NCBI RefSeq assembly: GCF_015680235.1
Contig: NZ_JADLJL010000021.1
Span: 1-64,000 of the forward strand
Direction of reading: 5' to 3'
Length of the DNA stretch: 64,000 nt
From: Pseudomonas guariconensis
Lineage (GTDB): Bacteria; Pseudomonadota; Gammaproteobacteria; Pseudomonadales; Pseudomonadaceae
A program made the position numbers and the translations under genes. A model generated the notes under the pieces. The model searched no databases. It was given only the letters and a program-made list of their open reading frames with translations, and had not been told where the DNA came from. Positions 24,196-33,408 of this stretch are shown here, piece by piece. Every line of letters starts with the position of its first letter. Position 1 is the stretch's first letter.

Positions 24196-25175
24196 TGTTC
24201 GGACTGATCAAGACCTGGAAAGCCCTGGAGGCCCGGGGCATCATGGGTATCAACCGGCGCAACGCGGACTACGTCCTGAAGTACAACAAGCGCCACCTGT
24301 ACCCGATCGTTGACGACAAGATCATCACCAAGGAGCGTGCGCTCAAGGCCGGCATCCATGTGCCGGAGATGTACGGCATCATCGAGACCGAGAAGGAAAT
24401 CGACAAGCTCGAGCAGATCATCGGTGGGCGCAACGATTTCGTCATCAAGCCGGCCCAGGGGGCTGGCGGTGACGGCATCATGGTCATCGCCGACCGCTTC
24501 GAGGACCGCTACCGCACCGTCTCGGGCAAGATCATCAGCCACGAGGAGATCGAGCACCAGATCTCCAGCATCCTCACCGGCCTGTACTCGCTGGGCGGGC
24601 ATCGCGACCGCGCGCTCATCGAGTACCGGGTGACCCCGGACCAGATCTTCAAGAGCATCAGCTATGAAGGCGTGCCGGATATCCGCATCATCGTACTGAT
24701 GGGCTACCCGGTGATGGCCATGCTGCGCCTGCCGACGCGCCAGTCCGGCGGCAAGGCCAACCTGCACCAGGGCGCCATCGGCGTGGGCGTGGACCTGGCC
24801 ACCGGCGTCACCCTGCGTGGCACCTGGCTGAACAAGATCATCAGCAAGCACCCGGACACCACCAATGCGGTGGATGGCGTACAGCTGCCGAACTGGGACG
24901 GCTTCATGAAGCTGGCTGCCAGCTGCTACGAGCTGTGCGGCCTGGGCTATATCGGCGTGGACATGGTCCTGGACCAGGACAAGGGCCCGCTGATCCTCGA
25001 GCTCAACGCCCGCCCCGGCCTGAACATCCAGATCGCCAATGACTGCGGCCTGACCCAGCGCACCCATGCCATCGAGGCACATCTGGAAGCGCTGGCCAAA
25101 GATGGTGTGAAGGAAGACGCCGAACAACGCGTGCGCGTGTCGCAAGGGCTGTTCGGGCACGTGCATCCGCACTGA
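24195..25175 (+). CDS. ATP-grasp ligase, alpha-L-glutamate ligase-like (RimK-related)
   Basis: 326-residue cytoplasmic ATP-grasp enzyme. Visible motifs are the ATP-binding FVIKPAQGAGGDG (Lys85), LIEYRV, the basic PDIRIIVLMG strand, and the Mg-binding LILELNARPGLN (Glu269, Asn271). The family ligates amino acids to carboxylates or peptides; the substrate is unknown. The start is the ATG at 24195 in TGATG, a one-base overlap that implies coupling; a TTG at 24192 is just read-in. It is third in the retropepsin/7TM/ATP-grasp operon. A REP pair follows. Confidence 0.83.
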   Translation: MFGLIKTWKALEARGIMGINRRNADYVLKYNKRHLYPIVDDKIITKERALKAGIHVPEMYGIIETEKEIDKLEQIIGGRNDFVIKPAQGAGGDGIMVIADRFEDRYRTVSGKIISHEEIEHQISSILTGLYSLGGHRDRALIEYRVTPDQIFKSISYEGVPDIRIIVLMGYPVMAMLRLPTRQSGGKANLHQGAIGVGVDLATGVTLRGTWLNKIISKHPDTTNAVDGVQLPNWDGFMKLAASCYELCGLGYIGVDMVLDQDKGPLILELNARPGLNIQIANDCGLTQRTHAIEAHLEALAKDGVKEDAEQRVRVSQGLFGHVHPH

Positions 25176-25192
25176 GCCCAGGGCCGTCTTGC

Positions 25193-25283
25193 GGCCCATC
25201 GCCGGCAAGCCGGCTCCCACCTGCCCTGTGCTGTTTTCAGAGACAGCGCCGTGCCTGTGGGAGCCGGCTTGCCAGCGATGGCC
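25193..25283. repeat. Inverted REP pair downstream of the ATP-grasp operon
   Basis: Arms GGCCCATCGCCGGCAAGCCG (25193 onward) and GTGGGAGCCGGCTTGCCAGC (25257 onward) are opposed copies of the GCCGGCTTGCCGGCGAT class. Confidence 0.85.
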
Positions 25284-25335
25284 TGCTCACTATTGAATGT
25301 AATGCCCAGCGCTAGGCGCATTCATCGCACAGGTC

Positions 25336-25341
25336 TACAAT
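25336..25341 (+). promoter_or_regulatory. Candidate pabB -10 element
   Basis: TACAAT 34 bases before the pabB ATG, in an otherwise short gap after the REP pair. No clear -35. Confidence 0.35.
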
Positions 25342-25374
25342 CCCCTCCTCGCTTTGTCATCGCCGCCCACTCTG

Positions 25375-26718
25375 ATGCCAACCTGTACGCTCCACCCCCT
25401 GCCCTACCAGCTCGATCCCGCCCATTACTTCGCCCGCCTGCGCCAGGCCCCCGGCGCGATCCTGCTCGACAGTGCCCGACCCGGCGCCGAGCGCGGCCGC
25501 TTCGACCTGCTCAGCGCCTGGCCGCTGCAGCACCTGCAAGCCCAGCCCGAGGAAGACGGTCGGGCCTATCTGCAGCGCCTGCGTAATGCCCTGGCCCAGC
25601 TGGGCCAGGCGCAGTTGCCGGATGGCGTCCAGTTGCCCTTCGCCGGCGGCCTGATCGGCTACCTGAGCTACGACTTTGGCCGACGCCTGGAGCAGTTGCC
25701 GAGCCTGGCCCGCGACGACCTCGGCCTGCCCGACGCCCAGCTCGGCCTGTATGCCTGGGCGCTGGTCAGCGACCACACGCTCGGCACCACGCAACTGGTG
25801 TTCCACCCAAGCCTTGCGAGCATCGAGTGCCAGCGCCTGATTCAGCTGTTCGAGGCGCCCGACACCGTGGTGTGCGGCGACTTCCAGTTGTTGGCGCCCA
25901 TGCGCGGCGACCTGCAGCCTGCGCAGTACCGCAGCGCGTTCGACAAGGTCCAGCAATACATCCAGGCCGGCGACTGCTACCAGATCAACCTGACCCAACG
26001 CTTCCGCGCCCCCTGCCAGGGCGACCCGTGGCGCGCCTACCAAGCCTTGCGCAAGGCTTGCCCCACGCCGTTCTCCGGCTACCAGCAACTGGCCGATGGC
26101 AGCGCGCTGCTGAGCTTTTCGCCGGAGCGCTTCATCCAGGTCAGCCAGGGCCGGGTGGAAACCCGCCCGATCAAGGGCACCCGCCCACGGGCCGACGACC
26201 CACAGCAGGACGCGCACAATGCCGCCGAGCTGCAGGCAAGCCCCAAGGATCGCTCGGAAAACCTGATGATCGTGGACCTGTTACGCAACGACCTGGGGCG
26301 CACCTGCGAGATCGGTTCGGTGAAGGTGCCCGAGCTGTTCAGCCTGGAGAGCTACCCCAACGTCCACCACCTGGTCAGCAGCATCACCGGCCGCCTAGCC
26401 GCCGGCAAGGACGCCCTGGATCTGATCGGCGACAGCTTCCCCGGTGGCTCGATCACCGGGGCACCAAAGATCCGCGCCATGCAGATCATCGACGAACTGG
26501 AGCCGACGCGCCGGGCGCTGTATTGCGGCTCGCTGCTGTATGTGGACGTTCGCGGCGAGATGGACAGCTCCATCGCCATCCGCAGCCTGCTGGTCAAAGA
26601 TGGGCAGGCCAGCTGCTGGGGCGGTGGCGCGGTGGTGGCCGATTCCGAATGGCAGGCCGAATACGAGGAATCCATCGCCAAGGTGCGGGTGTTGATGGAA
26701 ACCTTGCAGCACCTGTGA
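25375..26718 (+). CDS. pabB: Aminodeoxychorismate synthase component I
   Basis: 447-residue chorismate-utilising enzyme that makes 4-amino-4-deoxychorismate for folate synthesis with a PabA-type amidotransferase. The PIKGT motif contains the Lys that acts as nucleophile in PabB; TrpE has Ala there, so this is PabB. GGSITGAPKIRAMQ and the substrate-binding RNDLGRTCEIGSV are also present. I chose ATG 25375 (MPTCTLHPLPYQ) over an upstream TTG. The N-terminal domain has the usual FAGGLIGYLSYDFGR. It is followed by a REP pair and cysH on the same strand. Confidence 0.92.
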   Translation: MPTCTLHPLPYQLDPAHYFARLRQAPGAILLDSARPGAERGRFDLLSAWPLQHLQAQPEEDGRAYLQRLRNALAQLGQAQLPDGVQLPFAGGLIGYLSYDFGRRLEQLPSLARDDLGLPDAQLGLYAWALVSDHTLGTTQLVFHPSLASIECQRLIQLFEAPDTVVCGDFQLLAPMRGDLQPAQYRSAFDKVQQYIQAGDCYQINLTQRFRAPCQGDPWRAYQALRKACPTPFSGYQQLADGSALLSFSPERFIQVSQGRVETRPIKGTRPRADDPQQDAHNAAELQASPKDRSENLMIVDLLRNDLGRTCEIGSVKVPELFSLESYPNVHHLVSSITGRLAAGKDALDLIGDSFPGGSITGAPKIRAMQIIDELEPTRRALYCGSLLYVDVRGEMDSSIAIRSLLVKDGQASCWGGGAVVADSEWQAEYEESIAKVRVLMETLQHL

Positions 26719-26733
26719 TTCGACGCCTCCTGC

Positions 26734-26801
26734 GCGCTATCGCCGGCAAGCCGACAGAACCAGCGCCGCTCGTGTGGGAGCCGGCTTGCCGGCGATAGCG
26801 C
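26734..26801. repeat. Inverted REP pair between pabB and cysH
   Basis: GCGCTATCGCCGGCAAGCCG (26734-26753) and its exact reverse complement (26782-26801), 28 bases apart, in the 168-base gap. Confidence 0.85.
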
Positions 26802-26886
26802 CCGAACAGACACTGCCAAAGCCATTTTTTGTTACCATCAGCCCATTACGAGCGCACAGCGCCACTCACCCGATGGAAACCGCCTG

Positions 26887-27621
26887 ATGAGCCAACCCTT
26901 CGACGTCGCCGCCCTGGCCGCGACCTATGCCAGCAAGTCCCCACAGGACATCCTCAAGCTCGCCTTCGAACACTTCGGCGATGACCTGTGGATCTCGTTC
27001 AGCGGCGCCGAGGACGTGGTGCTGGTCGACATGGCCTGGAAGCTGAACAAGCAGGTCAAGGTGTTCAGCCTCGACACCGGCCGCCTGCACCCGGAGACCT
27101 ACCGCTTCATCGACCAGGTCCGCGAACAGTACAACCTGCCGATCGAGATCCTCAGCCCCGACCGCGACAAGCTCGACCCCTTCGTCAAGGAAAAGGGCCT
27201 GTTCAGCTTCTACAAGGACGGCCACGGCGAGTGCTGCGGCATCCGCAAGATCGAGCCGCTGCGCCGCAAGCTGGCCACCGTGAGCGCCTGGGCCACCGGC
27301 CAGCGCCGCGATCAGAGCCCGGGCACCCGCAGCCAGGTGGCCGCGCTGGAAGTGGATTCGGCGTTCTCCACGCCCGAGCGCACCCTGTACAAGTTCAACC
27401 CGCTGGCGCAGATGACCAGCGAGGAAGTCTGGGGTTATATCCGCATGCTCGAGCTGCCCTACAACAGCCTGCATGAGCGCGGCTTCATCAGCATCGGCTG
27501 CGAGCCCTGCACCCGCCCGGTGCTGCCGAACCAGCACGAGCGCGAAGGGCGTTGGTGGTGGGAAGAGTCCACCCAGAAGGAATGCGGGTTGCACGCCGGC
27601 AACCTGATAACCAAGGCATAA
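26887..27621 (+). CDS. cysH: Adenosine 5'-phosphosulfate (APS/PAPS) reductase
   Basis: 244-residue assimilatory sulfonucleotide reductase producing sulfite for cysteine synthesis. It has the [4Fe-4S] cysteine pairs Cys116-Cys117 (GECCGIRK) and Cys205/Cys208 (GCEPCTRP), typical of plant-type and Pseudomonas enzymes that use APS, and catalytic Cys233 in KECGLHAG. E. coli CysH lacks the cluster cysteines, so the preferred substrate here is probably APS. The P-loop-like [10 protein letters not shown] is near the N-terminus. CysB, the pathway activator, is encoded convergently just downstream. Confidence 0.93.
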   Translation: MSQPFDVAALAATYASKSPQDILKLAFEHFGDDLWISFSGAEDVVLVDMAWKLNKQVKVFSLDTGRLHPETYRFIDQVREQYNLPIEILSPDRDKLDPFVKEKGLFSFYKDGHGECCGIRKIEPLRRKLATVSAWATGQRRDQSPGTRSQVAALEVDSAFSTPERTLYKFNPLAQMTSEEVWGYIRMLELPYNSLHERGFISIGCEPCTRPVLPNQHEREGRWWWEESTQKECGLHAGNLITKA

Positions 27622-27627
27622 ATCAGC

Positions 27628-27744
27628 GGGGTCGCTTCGGCCCCATCGCGGCACAAGGCCGCTCCCACATCTATGGTCCTGGGAGGACCATTTCATTAGG
27701 TGTAGGAGCGGCCTTGTGCCGCGAAAGGGCTGCAAAGCAGCCCC
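27628..27744. repeat. Inverted REP pair (GGCCTTGTGCCGCG class) between cysH and cysB
   Basis: Opposed arms 27628-27669 and 27701-27744 with flanking GGGGTCGCTTCGGCCCC and GGGCTGCAAAGCAGCCC stems fill the gap between the convergent genes, and begin seven bases after the cysH stop. Confidence 0.85.
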
Positions 27745-27755
27745 GCAATGCCAGA

Positions 27756-28790
<1,035 letters not shown>

Positions 28791-28857
28791 TTAGTGGTTC
28801 TCGAAATAAATCTAGAACTATTTTGTTACATGCCACGGATTCGACCTACCCCCGTCT

Positions 28858-29355
28858 TCACCCCTTCCTACGCCCTAAATGCTGGGCCAGCGGCACCATG
28901 TAGACGGGCACCGGCGACAATTGCAGCAACCGCGCCGCGGTGCGGCCAATCGGTACATCCACCCCTGCCCCCTGGCTGTGGCTGCCGAAGATCAGCAGGT
29001 CGACATTCAGCCGCCGGGCCTGCTCGATGATCACGTGGGCCGGGTCACCCTGGCGTACCCTGACCGCACGGATCAGGGCCAGGTCCGCTTCCTCGCCCAG
29101 TTCGTCGCGAAAATTCTCCAGCACCCGCTGCTCGATGTTGGCCAGGACCGTATTCACGCCCTCGCTGTGCAGCGCATCCAAGGTCTGTTCATCGAGGTAG
29201 CTTTGCAACAGGGATTCGGCGAACTGCCCCATGGGCTCCACGGCATGGATCACATACAGCTCTGCGTTGAAGGTCCGCGCCAGGGCCAAGGCGTGCTGCA
29301 TGACAAAAGGCGCGTATACCCCGAGGTCGGTGGCATACAGCATGGAATGGATCAT
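28858..29355 (-). CDS. Universal stress protein, UspA family
   Basis: 165 residues in the Usp alpha/beta fold: MIHSMLYATDLGVYAPFVMQ at the N-terminus, AELYVIHAVEPM, and the nucleotide-binding-like C-terminal LLIFGSHSQGAGVDVPIGRT, where the G-2x-G-9x-G(S/T) pattern is partly kept. I chose ATG 29355, which has AAGGAGGTCGA directly upstream; an in-frame extension of 11 residues lacks a site. It is monocistronic and lies upstream of cysB on the same strand. Role: cytoplasmic stress tolerance, details unknown. Confidence 0.85.
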   Translation of the reverse strand: MIHSMLYATDLGVYAPFVMQHALALARTFNAELYVIHAVEPMGQFAESLLQSYLDEQTLDALHSEGVNTVLANIEQRVLENFRDELGEEADLALIRAVRVRQGDPAHVIIEQARRLNVDLLIFGSHSQGAGVDVPIGRTAARLLQLSPVPVYMVPLAQHLGRRKG

Positions 29356-29672
29356 TCGACCTCCTTGACTGCCGCAACGGCAGAGCAAGGTTCAGCTTAG
29401 CAGCGCCGTGCAAGGCCGCCCGTGCCATCCGGCGCGCTGGTGCCGCGGGCTTGGCGGGCCCGGACAGGGGATTTGATGGGGCGCTGGGGGCCCGTCGGAT
29501 ACCACTTGGCGATGAAAAGTCGTTTTGACGGTAAAAACCCCGTAACGACAGGGGTCAGCCCATTGTCGAGCCACCTTGTAACGCGCTAAGGTTCGGCTCC
29601 CCGTTGCGAACAATCTTGCTGCTGGGCCGCACGGGGCTGGCGGCCGGCACCCGTGACCTGACGAGTAACACG
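29356..29672. other. Intergenic region between the Usp gene and aroF
   Basis: A 317-base divergent gap without a supported gene. It contains small hairpins (CTGCCG-CAA-CGGCAG near the Usp side; ACCCC...GGGGT near 29537-29556) but no clear consensus promoter for either gene. An in-frame open stretch from a TTG at 29604 into aroF has no ribosome binding site. Confidence 0.5.
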
Positions 29673-30749
29673 ATGGCTGATTTACCGATCGACGACCTTA
29701 ACGTTGCCTCCAACGAGACCTTGATCACCCCCGATCAGCTCAAGAAGGAACTCCCCCTCAGCGCCCAGGCCCTGCAGACCGTGACTGCCGGCCGCGAAGT
29801 AGTGCGCAATATCCTCGACGGCAAGGACCATCGACTGTTCGTCGTGGTTGGCCCCTGCTCCATCCATGACATCAATGCTGCTCATGAATACGCCGAGCGC
29901 CTGAAGGTGCTGGCCGAAGAAGTGTCCGACACCCTGTACTTGGTGATGCGCGTGTACTTCGAGAAGCCGCGCACCACCGTCGGCTGGAAGGGCCTGATCA
30001 ACGACCCGTACCTGGACGACTCCTTCAAGATCCAGGACGGCCTGCACATTGGCCGCAAGCTGCTGCTGGACCTGGCCGAAATGGGCCTGCCGACCGCTAC
30101 CGAAGCCCTCGACCCGATCTCGCCGCAGTACCTGCAGGACCTGATCAGCTGGTCGGCCATCGGCGCCCGCACCACCGAATCCCAGACCCACCGGGAAATG
30201 GCCTCGGGCCTGTCCTCGGCGGTCGGTTTCAAGAACGGCACCGATGGCGGCCTGACCGTGGCCATCAATGCCTTGCAGTCTGTTTCCAAGCCGCACCGTT
30301 TCCTGGGTATCAACCAGGAAGGCGGCGTGTCCATCGTCACCACCAAGGGCAACGCCTACGGCCATGTGGTACTGCGCGGCGGCAACGGCAAGCCGAACTA
30401 TGATTCGGTCAGCGTCGCCCTGTGCGAGCAGGACCTGGCCAAGGCCAAGATCAAGCCCAACATCATGGTCGACTGCAGCCACGCCAACTCCAACAAAGAC
30501 CCGGCCCTGCAGCCGCTGGTGATGGAGAACGTCGCCAACCAGATCCTCGAAGGCAACCAGTCGATCATCGGCCTGATGGTCGAGAGCCACCTGAACTGGG
30601 GCTGCCAGGCGATTCCGAAGGACCTGGGCGAACTGCAATACGGCGTTTCCATCACCGATGCCTGCATCGACTGGAGCGCCACCGAGAAGGCCCTGCGCAG
30701 CATGCGTACCAAGCTCAAGGACGTTCTGCCACAGCGCCAGCGCGGCTGA
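29673..30749 (+). CDS. aroF: 3-deoxy-7-phosphoheptulonate (DAHP) synthase, class I
   Basis: 358-residue AroFGH-type DAHP synthase that joins phosphoenolpyruvate and erythrose 4-phosphate, the first shikimate-pathway step. Landmarks: VVVGPCSIHD, RVYFEKPRTTVGWKGLINDP, GARTTESQTHRE and MVDCSHANSNKDP. The start ATG at 29673 (MADLPIDDLNVAS) fits family length. The sequence alone does not tell Tyr- from Phe-sensitive isozymes, so the symbol is the customary one rather than a proven specificity. A strong bidirectional terminator separates it from a convergent GNAT gene. Confidence 0.92.
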   Translation: MADLPIDDLNVASNETLITPDQLKKELPLSAQALQTVTAGREVVRNILDGKDHRLFVVVGPCSIHDINAAHEYAERLKVLAEEVSDTLYLVMRVYFEKPRTTVGWKGLINDPYLDDSFKIQDGLHIGRKLLLDLAEMGLPTATEALDPISPQYLQDLISWSAIGARTTESQTHREMASGLSSAVGFKNGTDGGLTVAINALQSVSKPHRFLGINQEGGVSIVTTKGNAYGHVVLRGGNGKPNYDSVSVALCEQDLAKAKIKPNIMVDCSHANSNKDPALQPLVMENVANQILEGNQSIIGLMVESHLNWGCQAIPKDLGELQYGVSITDACIDWSATEKALRSMRTKLKDVLPQRQRG

Positions 30750-30763
30750 CGCCTTGCAGTAAC

Positions 30764-30792
30764 GAAAACGCCGGGCAATGCCCGGCGTTTTC
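30764..30792. terminator. Bidirectional terminator between aroF and the GNAT gene
   Basis: GAAAACGCCGGGC and GCCCGGCGTTTTC form a 13-base perfect stem with a three-base loop. The A-rich and T-rich feet let it serve both convergent genes. Confidence 0.9.
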
Positions 30793-30814
30793 ATGTTCGG
30801 TGAACCAAGCGGGT

Positions 30815-31096
30815 TCAGGCCTTGCTCGAATGGCGCTGCTGGCGTTCCATATAGCGCTCCACATACGAGCAGGACGGGATCACCGTGTAGCCCATCTGTT
30901 CAGCGTACTCCAGGGCCTTTTCGGTCAAGGCAGCGGCGATACCCCGCCCGCGCAGGGCGTTGGGCACGAAGGTGCGATAGATATCCAGCGTCTGCTTGCC
31001 CAGGTCCATGTACGTCAGGTACGCCCGGTGACCGTCCACATTGGTCTCGAACTGATGACCGGCCTGGTCATGGTGGATGGTCAACGCTTCACTCAT
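30815..31096 (-). CDS. Small GNAT-family N-acetyltransferase
   Basis: 93 residues of the minimal acetyltransferase type (YjdJ-like). The acetyl-CoA loop is NALRGRGIAAALTEKALEYA, and the C-terminus has the typical PSCSYVERYMER. The ATG at 31096 has AGGAG five bases upstream. These minimal proteins lack the full GNAT fold; substrates are unknown. It is convergent with aroF and divergent from oprI across a long gap. Confidence 0.83.
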   Translation of the reverse strand: MSEALTIHHDQAGHQFETNVDGHRAYLTYMDLGKQTLDIYRTFVPNALRGRGIAAALTEKALEYAEQMGYTVIPSCSYVERYMERQQRHSSKA

Positions 31097-31591
31097 CACT
31101 ACTCCTCGCAGGTCTTGTCGGCAGACCCTTACCTTTACCGATGGTTTTTTCCGGCGGAGGAACCTCTACGCCACCCCAGCCCCTTGGACCGCAAGGCGAT
31201 CCGAATCGTTCTGCAGCATGGGCACCTACAAATAGTAGGCGCCACAAGCAGGATTGCTCAAGGTGGCAGCAGGTAAAAATGCCCAAGGCATGCCTCGAAC
31301 CGTTTTGCGACAGCCCCCGGTTTTGTTCTAGGGCTAAGACGCCAGCCGACCGTTGAAGTCACCTTTAGTTCAACAAAAAGTTTCTGTAACACAACCCTTT
31401 ACGGAGGCTGCGCAAAATTTTCACACCGGCCATACAAAGGTTGTCACCTCCTCCCCTTCCGGCAACATTTTTTTTGCAGTTCTTGCGCTCAGTCAGTTTA
31501 CTTACTACAAGTAATGGGTACTATGTACGCCGGCCAGTTTCTCTTTTCCGAGAGATGGCTATTTAATAGAAAGTCCTTGAAGGGGAACACG
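31097..31591. other. Long gap between the GNAT gene and oprI
   Basis: 495 bases without a supported gene. It holds the oprI promoter near its right end, a small CCTAC-AAATA-GTAGG hairpin near 31227, and an AT-rich, T-run segment just upstream of the promoter (31468-31475). Nothing else stands out. Confidence 0.5.
31483..31511 (+). promoter_or_regulatory. Candidate oprI promoter
   Basis: TTGCGC (31483-31488) and TACAAG (31506-31511) are spaced 17 bases, about 80 bases before the oprI ATG. An AT-rich stretch lies directly upstream, as expected of a very strong promoter. Confidence 0.45.
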
Positions 31592-31843
31592 ATGAACAAC
31601 GTTCTGAAATTCTCTGCTCTGGCCCTGGCCGCAGTTCTGGCTACCGGTTGCAGCAGCGTCTCCAAAGAAACCGAAGCTCGCCTGACTGCTACCGAAGACG
31701 CAGCAGCTCGCGCTCAAGCTCGTGCCGATGAAGCCTACCGTAAGGCTGATGACGCTCTGGCTGCCGCTCAGAAGGCTCAGCAGACCGCTGACGAAGCCAA
31801 CGAGCGCGCTCTGCGCATGCTGGACAAAGCCAGCCGCAAGTAA
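31592..31843 (+). CDS. oprI: Major outer-membrane (murein) lipoprotein I
   Basis: 83-residue Lpp-like lipoprotein. Signal peptide with lipobox LATGC (Cys20), then an alanine-rich coiled coil of heptads (about 24-78) and C-terminal Arg-Lys; Lys83 is the residue that would be joined to peptidoglycan. It tethers outer membrane to murein. GAAGGGGAACACG precedes the ATG. A perfect 22-base palindromic terminator follows. The next gene is a convergent L,D-transpeptidase, the enzyme class that makes this bond. Confidence 0.96.
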   Translation: MNNVLKFSALALAAVLATGCSSVSKETEARLTATEDAAARAQARADEAYRKADDALAAAQKAQQTADEANERALRMLDKASRK

Positions 31844-31866
31844 TAATCCTCACGGATTGTTATGGA

Positions 31867-31894
31867 GCCGACCCACTAGTGGGTCGGCTTTTTT
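31867..31894 (+). terminator. Terminator after oprI
   Basis: GCCGACCCACT and AGTGGGTCGGC form a perfect 22-base palindrome, followed by six T. Confidence 0.93.
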
Positions 31895-31920
31895 ATTGCC
31901 TGGCGAAAAGCGCACCGCAA

Positions 31921-31950
31921 AAACGAACAAGGCCTGCACTAAGGCAGGCC
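31921..31950 (-). terminator. Terminator after the L,D-transpeptidase gene
   Basis: GGCCTGC (31931-31937) and GCAGGCC (31944-31950) form a stem; on the minus strand it is followed by TTGTTCGTTTTTG. Confidence 0.7.
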
Positions 31951-31998
31951 TCGCTATGGGTTTAACTGGGCACCGGCCCTGGGTTAAACACAACGCCG

Positions 31999-32973
31999 TT
32001 ACTGCAGCTCTGGCGGAATGCTCGATACCATCGGCGCCGCTTGCCCGCTGACCGGTACAGCGATTTCCACCGGCATGCCATCTTCCGCCGCCACTACATC
32101 GCGCACCATGTCCCAGTTCATGCGCAGGTTGTTGGCCAAGTCTTCGCGCTTGAGCAAGGCATTGATAACCGCGGTGTGTTTATCCACCACCGATGGATCG
32201 CCATGATCGTCCAAAGGCGTGTGGGCCTCTAGATAGACCTTGCCGCCACTGATGCCGAACTTATAGGGCTCGTTGATGATGCGCACCGGCGTACCCACTG
32301 GCACCATCTTGGAGAGTTCCAGCACGTTGTTGTTGAGCATGCGGAAGCAGCCATGGCTGGTGCGCATGCCGATACCGAACTTCTTGTTCGAGCCATGGAT
32401 CAGGTAGCCCGGCACGCCCAGGGTGAACTTGAACGGCCCCAACGGGTTGTCCGGCCCAGCTGGCACCACGGCGGGCAGGATGTCGCCGTCGGCGGCATGC
32501 TCGGCACGGATCGAGGCCGGTGGTGTCCAGGTCGGGTTCGGGGTCTTGGCGGTGATCTTGGTGTTGGCGATCGGCGAACCCCAACCTTCGCGGCCGATAC
32601 CCAACGGGAAGGTGTGCACCACGCCCTGCCCTTTCGGGTAGTAGTACAGGCGATACTCGGCCAGGTTGATGACGATGCCTTCACGCGGCCCCGGCGGCAG
32701 GATGTAGCGGGTCGGCAGGATGATTTCGGTGCCGGCGCCCGGCAGCCAGGGGTCGACGCCTGGGTTGGCCGCGATCATTTCGGTGTAGCCAAGGTCATTG
32801 GCAGTACCGATGTCGGCAAAGGTGTCCTCGTACTTGGCCTTGATCACCTGGACCTGCCCGACGATGTCTTCACCGGGAGGTGGCAACGGCAATTCCAACG
32901 CAACGGTGGGCCCCGCTACCAGCAGGGCGGCCAGGGAGAGGCTACGGGTGACGGCGGGAAGGCGCGGCAACAT
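31999..32973 (-). CDS. L,D-transpeptidase (ErfK/YbiS/YcfS/YnhG family)
   Basis: 324-residue periplasmic enzyme. Signal peptide about residues 1-25 (SLAALLVAGPTVALE), a LysM-like murein-binding segment about 40-90 (ANPGVDPWLPGAGTEIILP), and the YkuD catalytic domain about 97-235 with His193 (HGSNKKFG), His207 and catalytic Cys209 in SHGCFRM. The family forms L,D bonds in murein or attaches lipoproteins to diaminopimelate. Placement convergent to oprI suggests it anchors OprI. The C-terminal 80 residues are an extension of no obvious function. Confidence 0.92.
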   Translation of the reverse strand: MLPRLPAVTRSLSLAALLVAGPTVALELPLPPPGEDIVGQVQVIKAKYEDTFADIGTANDLGYTEMIAANPGVDPWLPGAGTEIILPTRYILPPGPREGIVINLAEYRLYYYPKGQGVVHTFPLGIGREGWGSPIANTKITAKTPNPTWTPPASIRAEHAADGDILPAVVPAGPDNPLGPFKFTLGVPGYLIHGSNKKFGIGMRTSHGCFRMLNNNVLELSKMVPVGTPVRIINEPYKFGISGGKVYLEAHTPLDDHGDPSVVDKHTAVINALLKREDLANNLRMNWDMVRDVVAAEDGMPVEIAVPVSGQAAPMVSSIPPELQ

Positions 32974-33068
32974 CCGGTAAATCCTTCGAAAGAGAGGTCA
33001 AGAGAATCGATTGTACACCTGCGCCGATACAAGCGGGAGGCGTCTGCCCTTCAGATGATGGAAGGCGC

Positions 33069-33350
33069 TCAGAGTTCCGGCCATACCGGACGCATGCCGC
33101 GCCGCTGGGCATCGAGGATCGCCCGGCACAACGGGCACAGGCGACCGTCACGATAGACCGAGCGCTCCACCCCGGACCAGCGCGGTTGAGCGGGCAGAAG
33201 GCCGCCGCACAAAGTGCGGTCGACCGGCACGCCCAGCTCGAGCTGGCGAGCCACCAGGTGCACGCGAACCTCCTGGCAGGCGAACAGGTCGAGCTGCTCA
33301 TCGGGCTCGATCAGTTGATAGGCATACAGGGACCAGGCGGGGCGTGGCAT
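33069..33350 (-). CDS. Small hypothetical cysteine-containing protein
   Basis: 93 residues from an ATG at 33350 (MPRPAWSLYAYQLIEPDEQL). It has four cysteines, including a C-terminal CPLC, so a zinc knuckle is possible but only one CxxC is present. No signal peptide. It sits between the L,D-transpeptidase and tesA on the same strand. I recognise it only as a conserved Pseudomonas neighbour of tesA; function unknown. Confidence 0.65.
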   Translation of the reverse strand: MPRPAWSLYAYQLIEPDEQLDLFACQEVRVHLVARQLELGVPVDRTLCGGLLPAQPRWSGVERSVYRDGRLCPLCRAILDAQRRGMRPVWPEL

Positions 33351-33408
33351 CGGGGGCTCTCGGAACGGGGGGCGCAACATTAGCCGAAAGCCGCCCCCGA
33401 TAAAAGCG

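Noticed and set aside
25375..26718. Chorismate enzyme considered as TrpE
   Set aside because: The PIKGT lysine is the PabB-specific nucleophile, and no trpG or trp genes are adjacent.
13122..27744. Repeated palindromes considered as a CRISPR array
   Set aside because: Copies are dispersed between genes, paired in opposite orientation, with no regular spacers or cas genes; they are REP elements.
29604..29672. 23-residue N-terminal extension of the DAHP synthase
   Set aside because: Needs a TTG start without a ribosome binding site; family proteins begin at MADLP-like residues.
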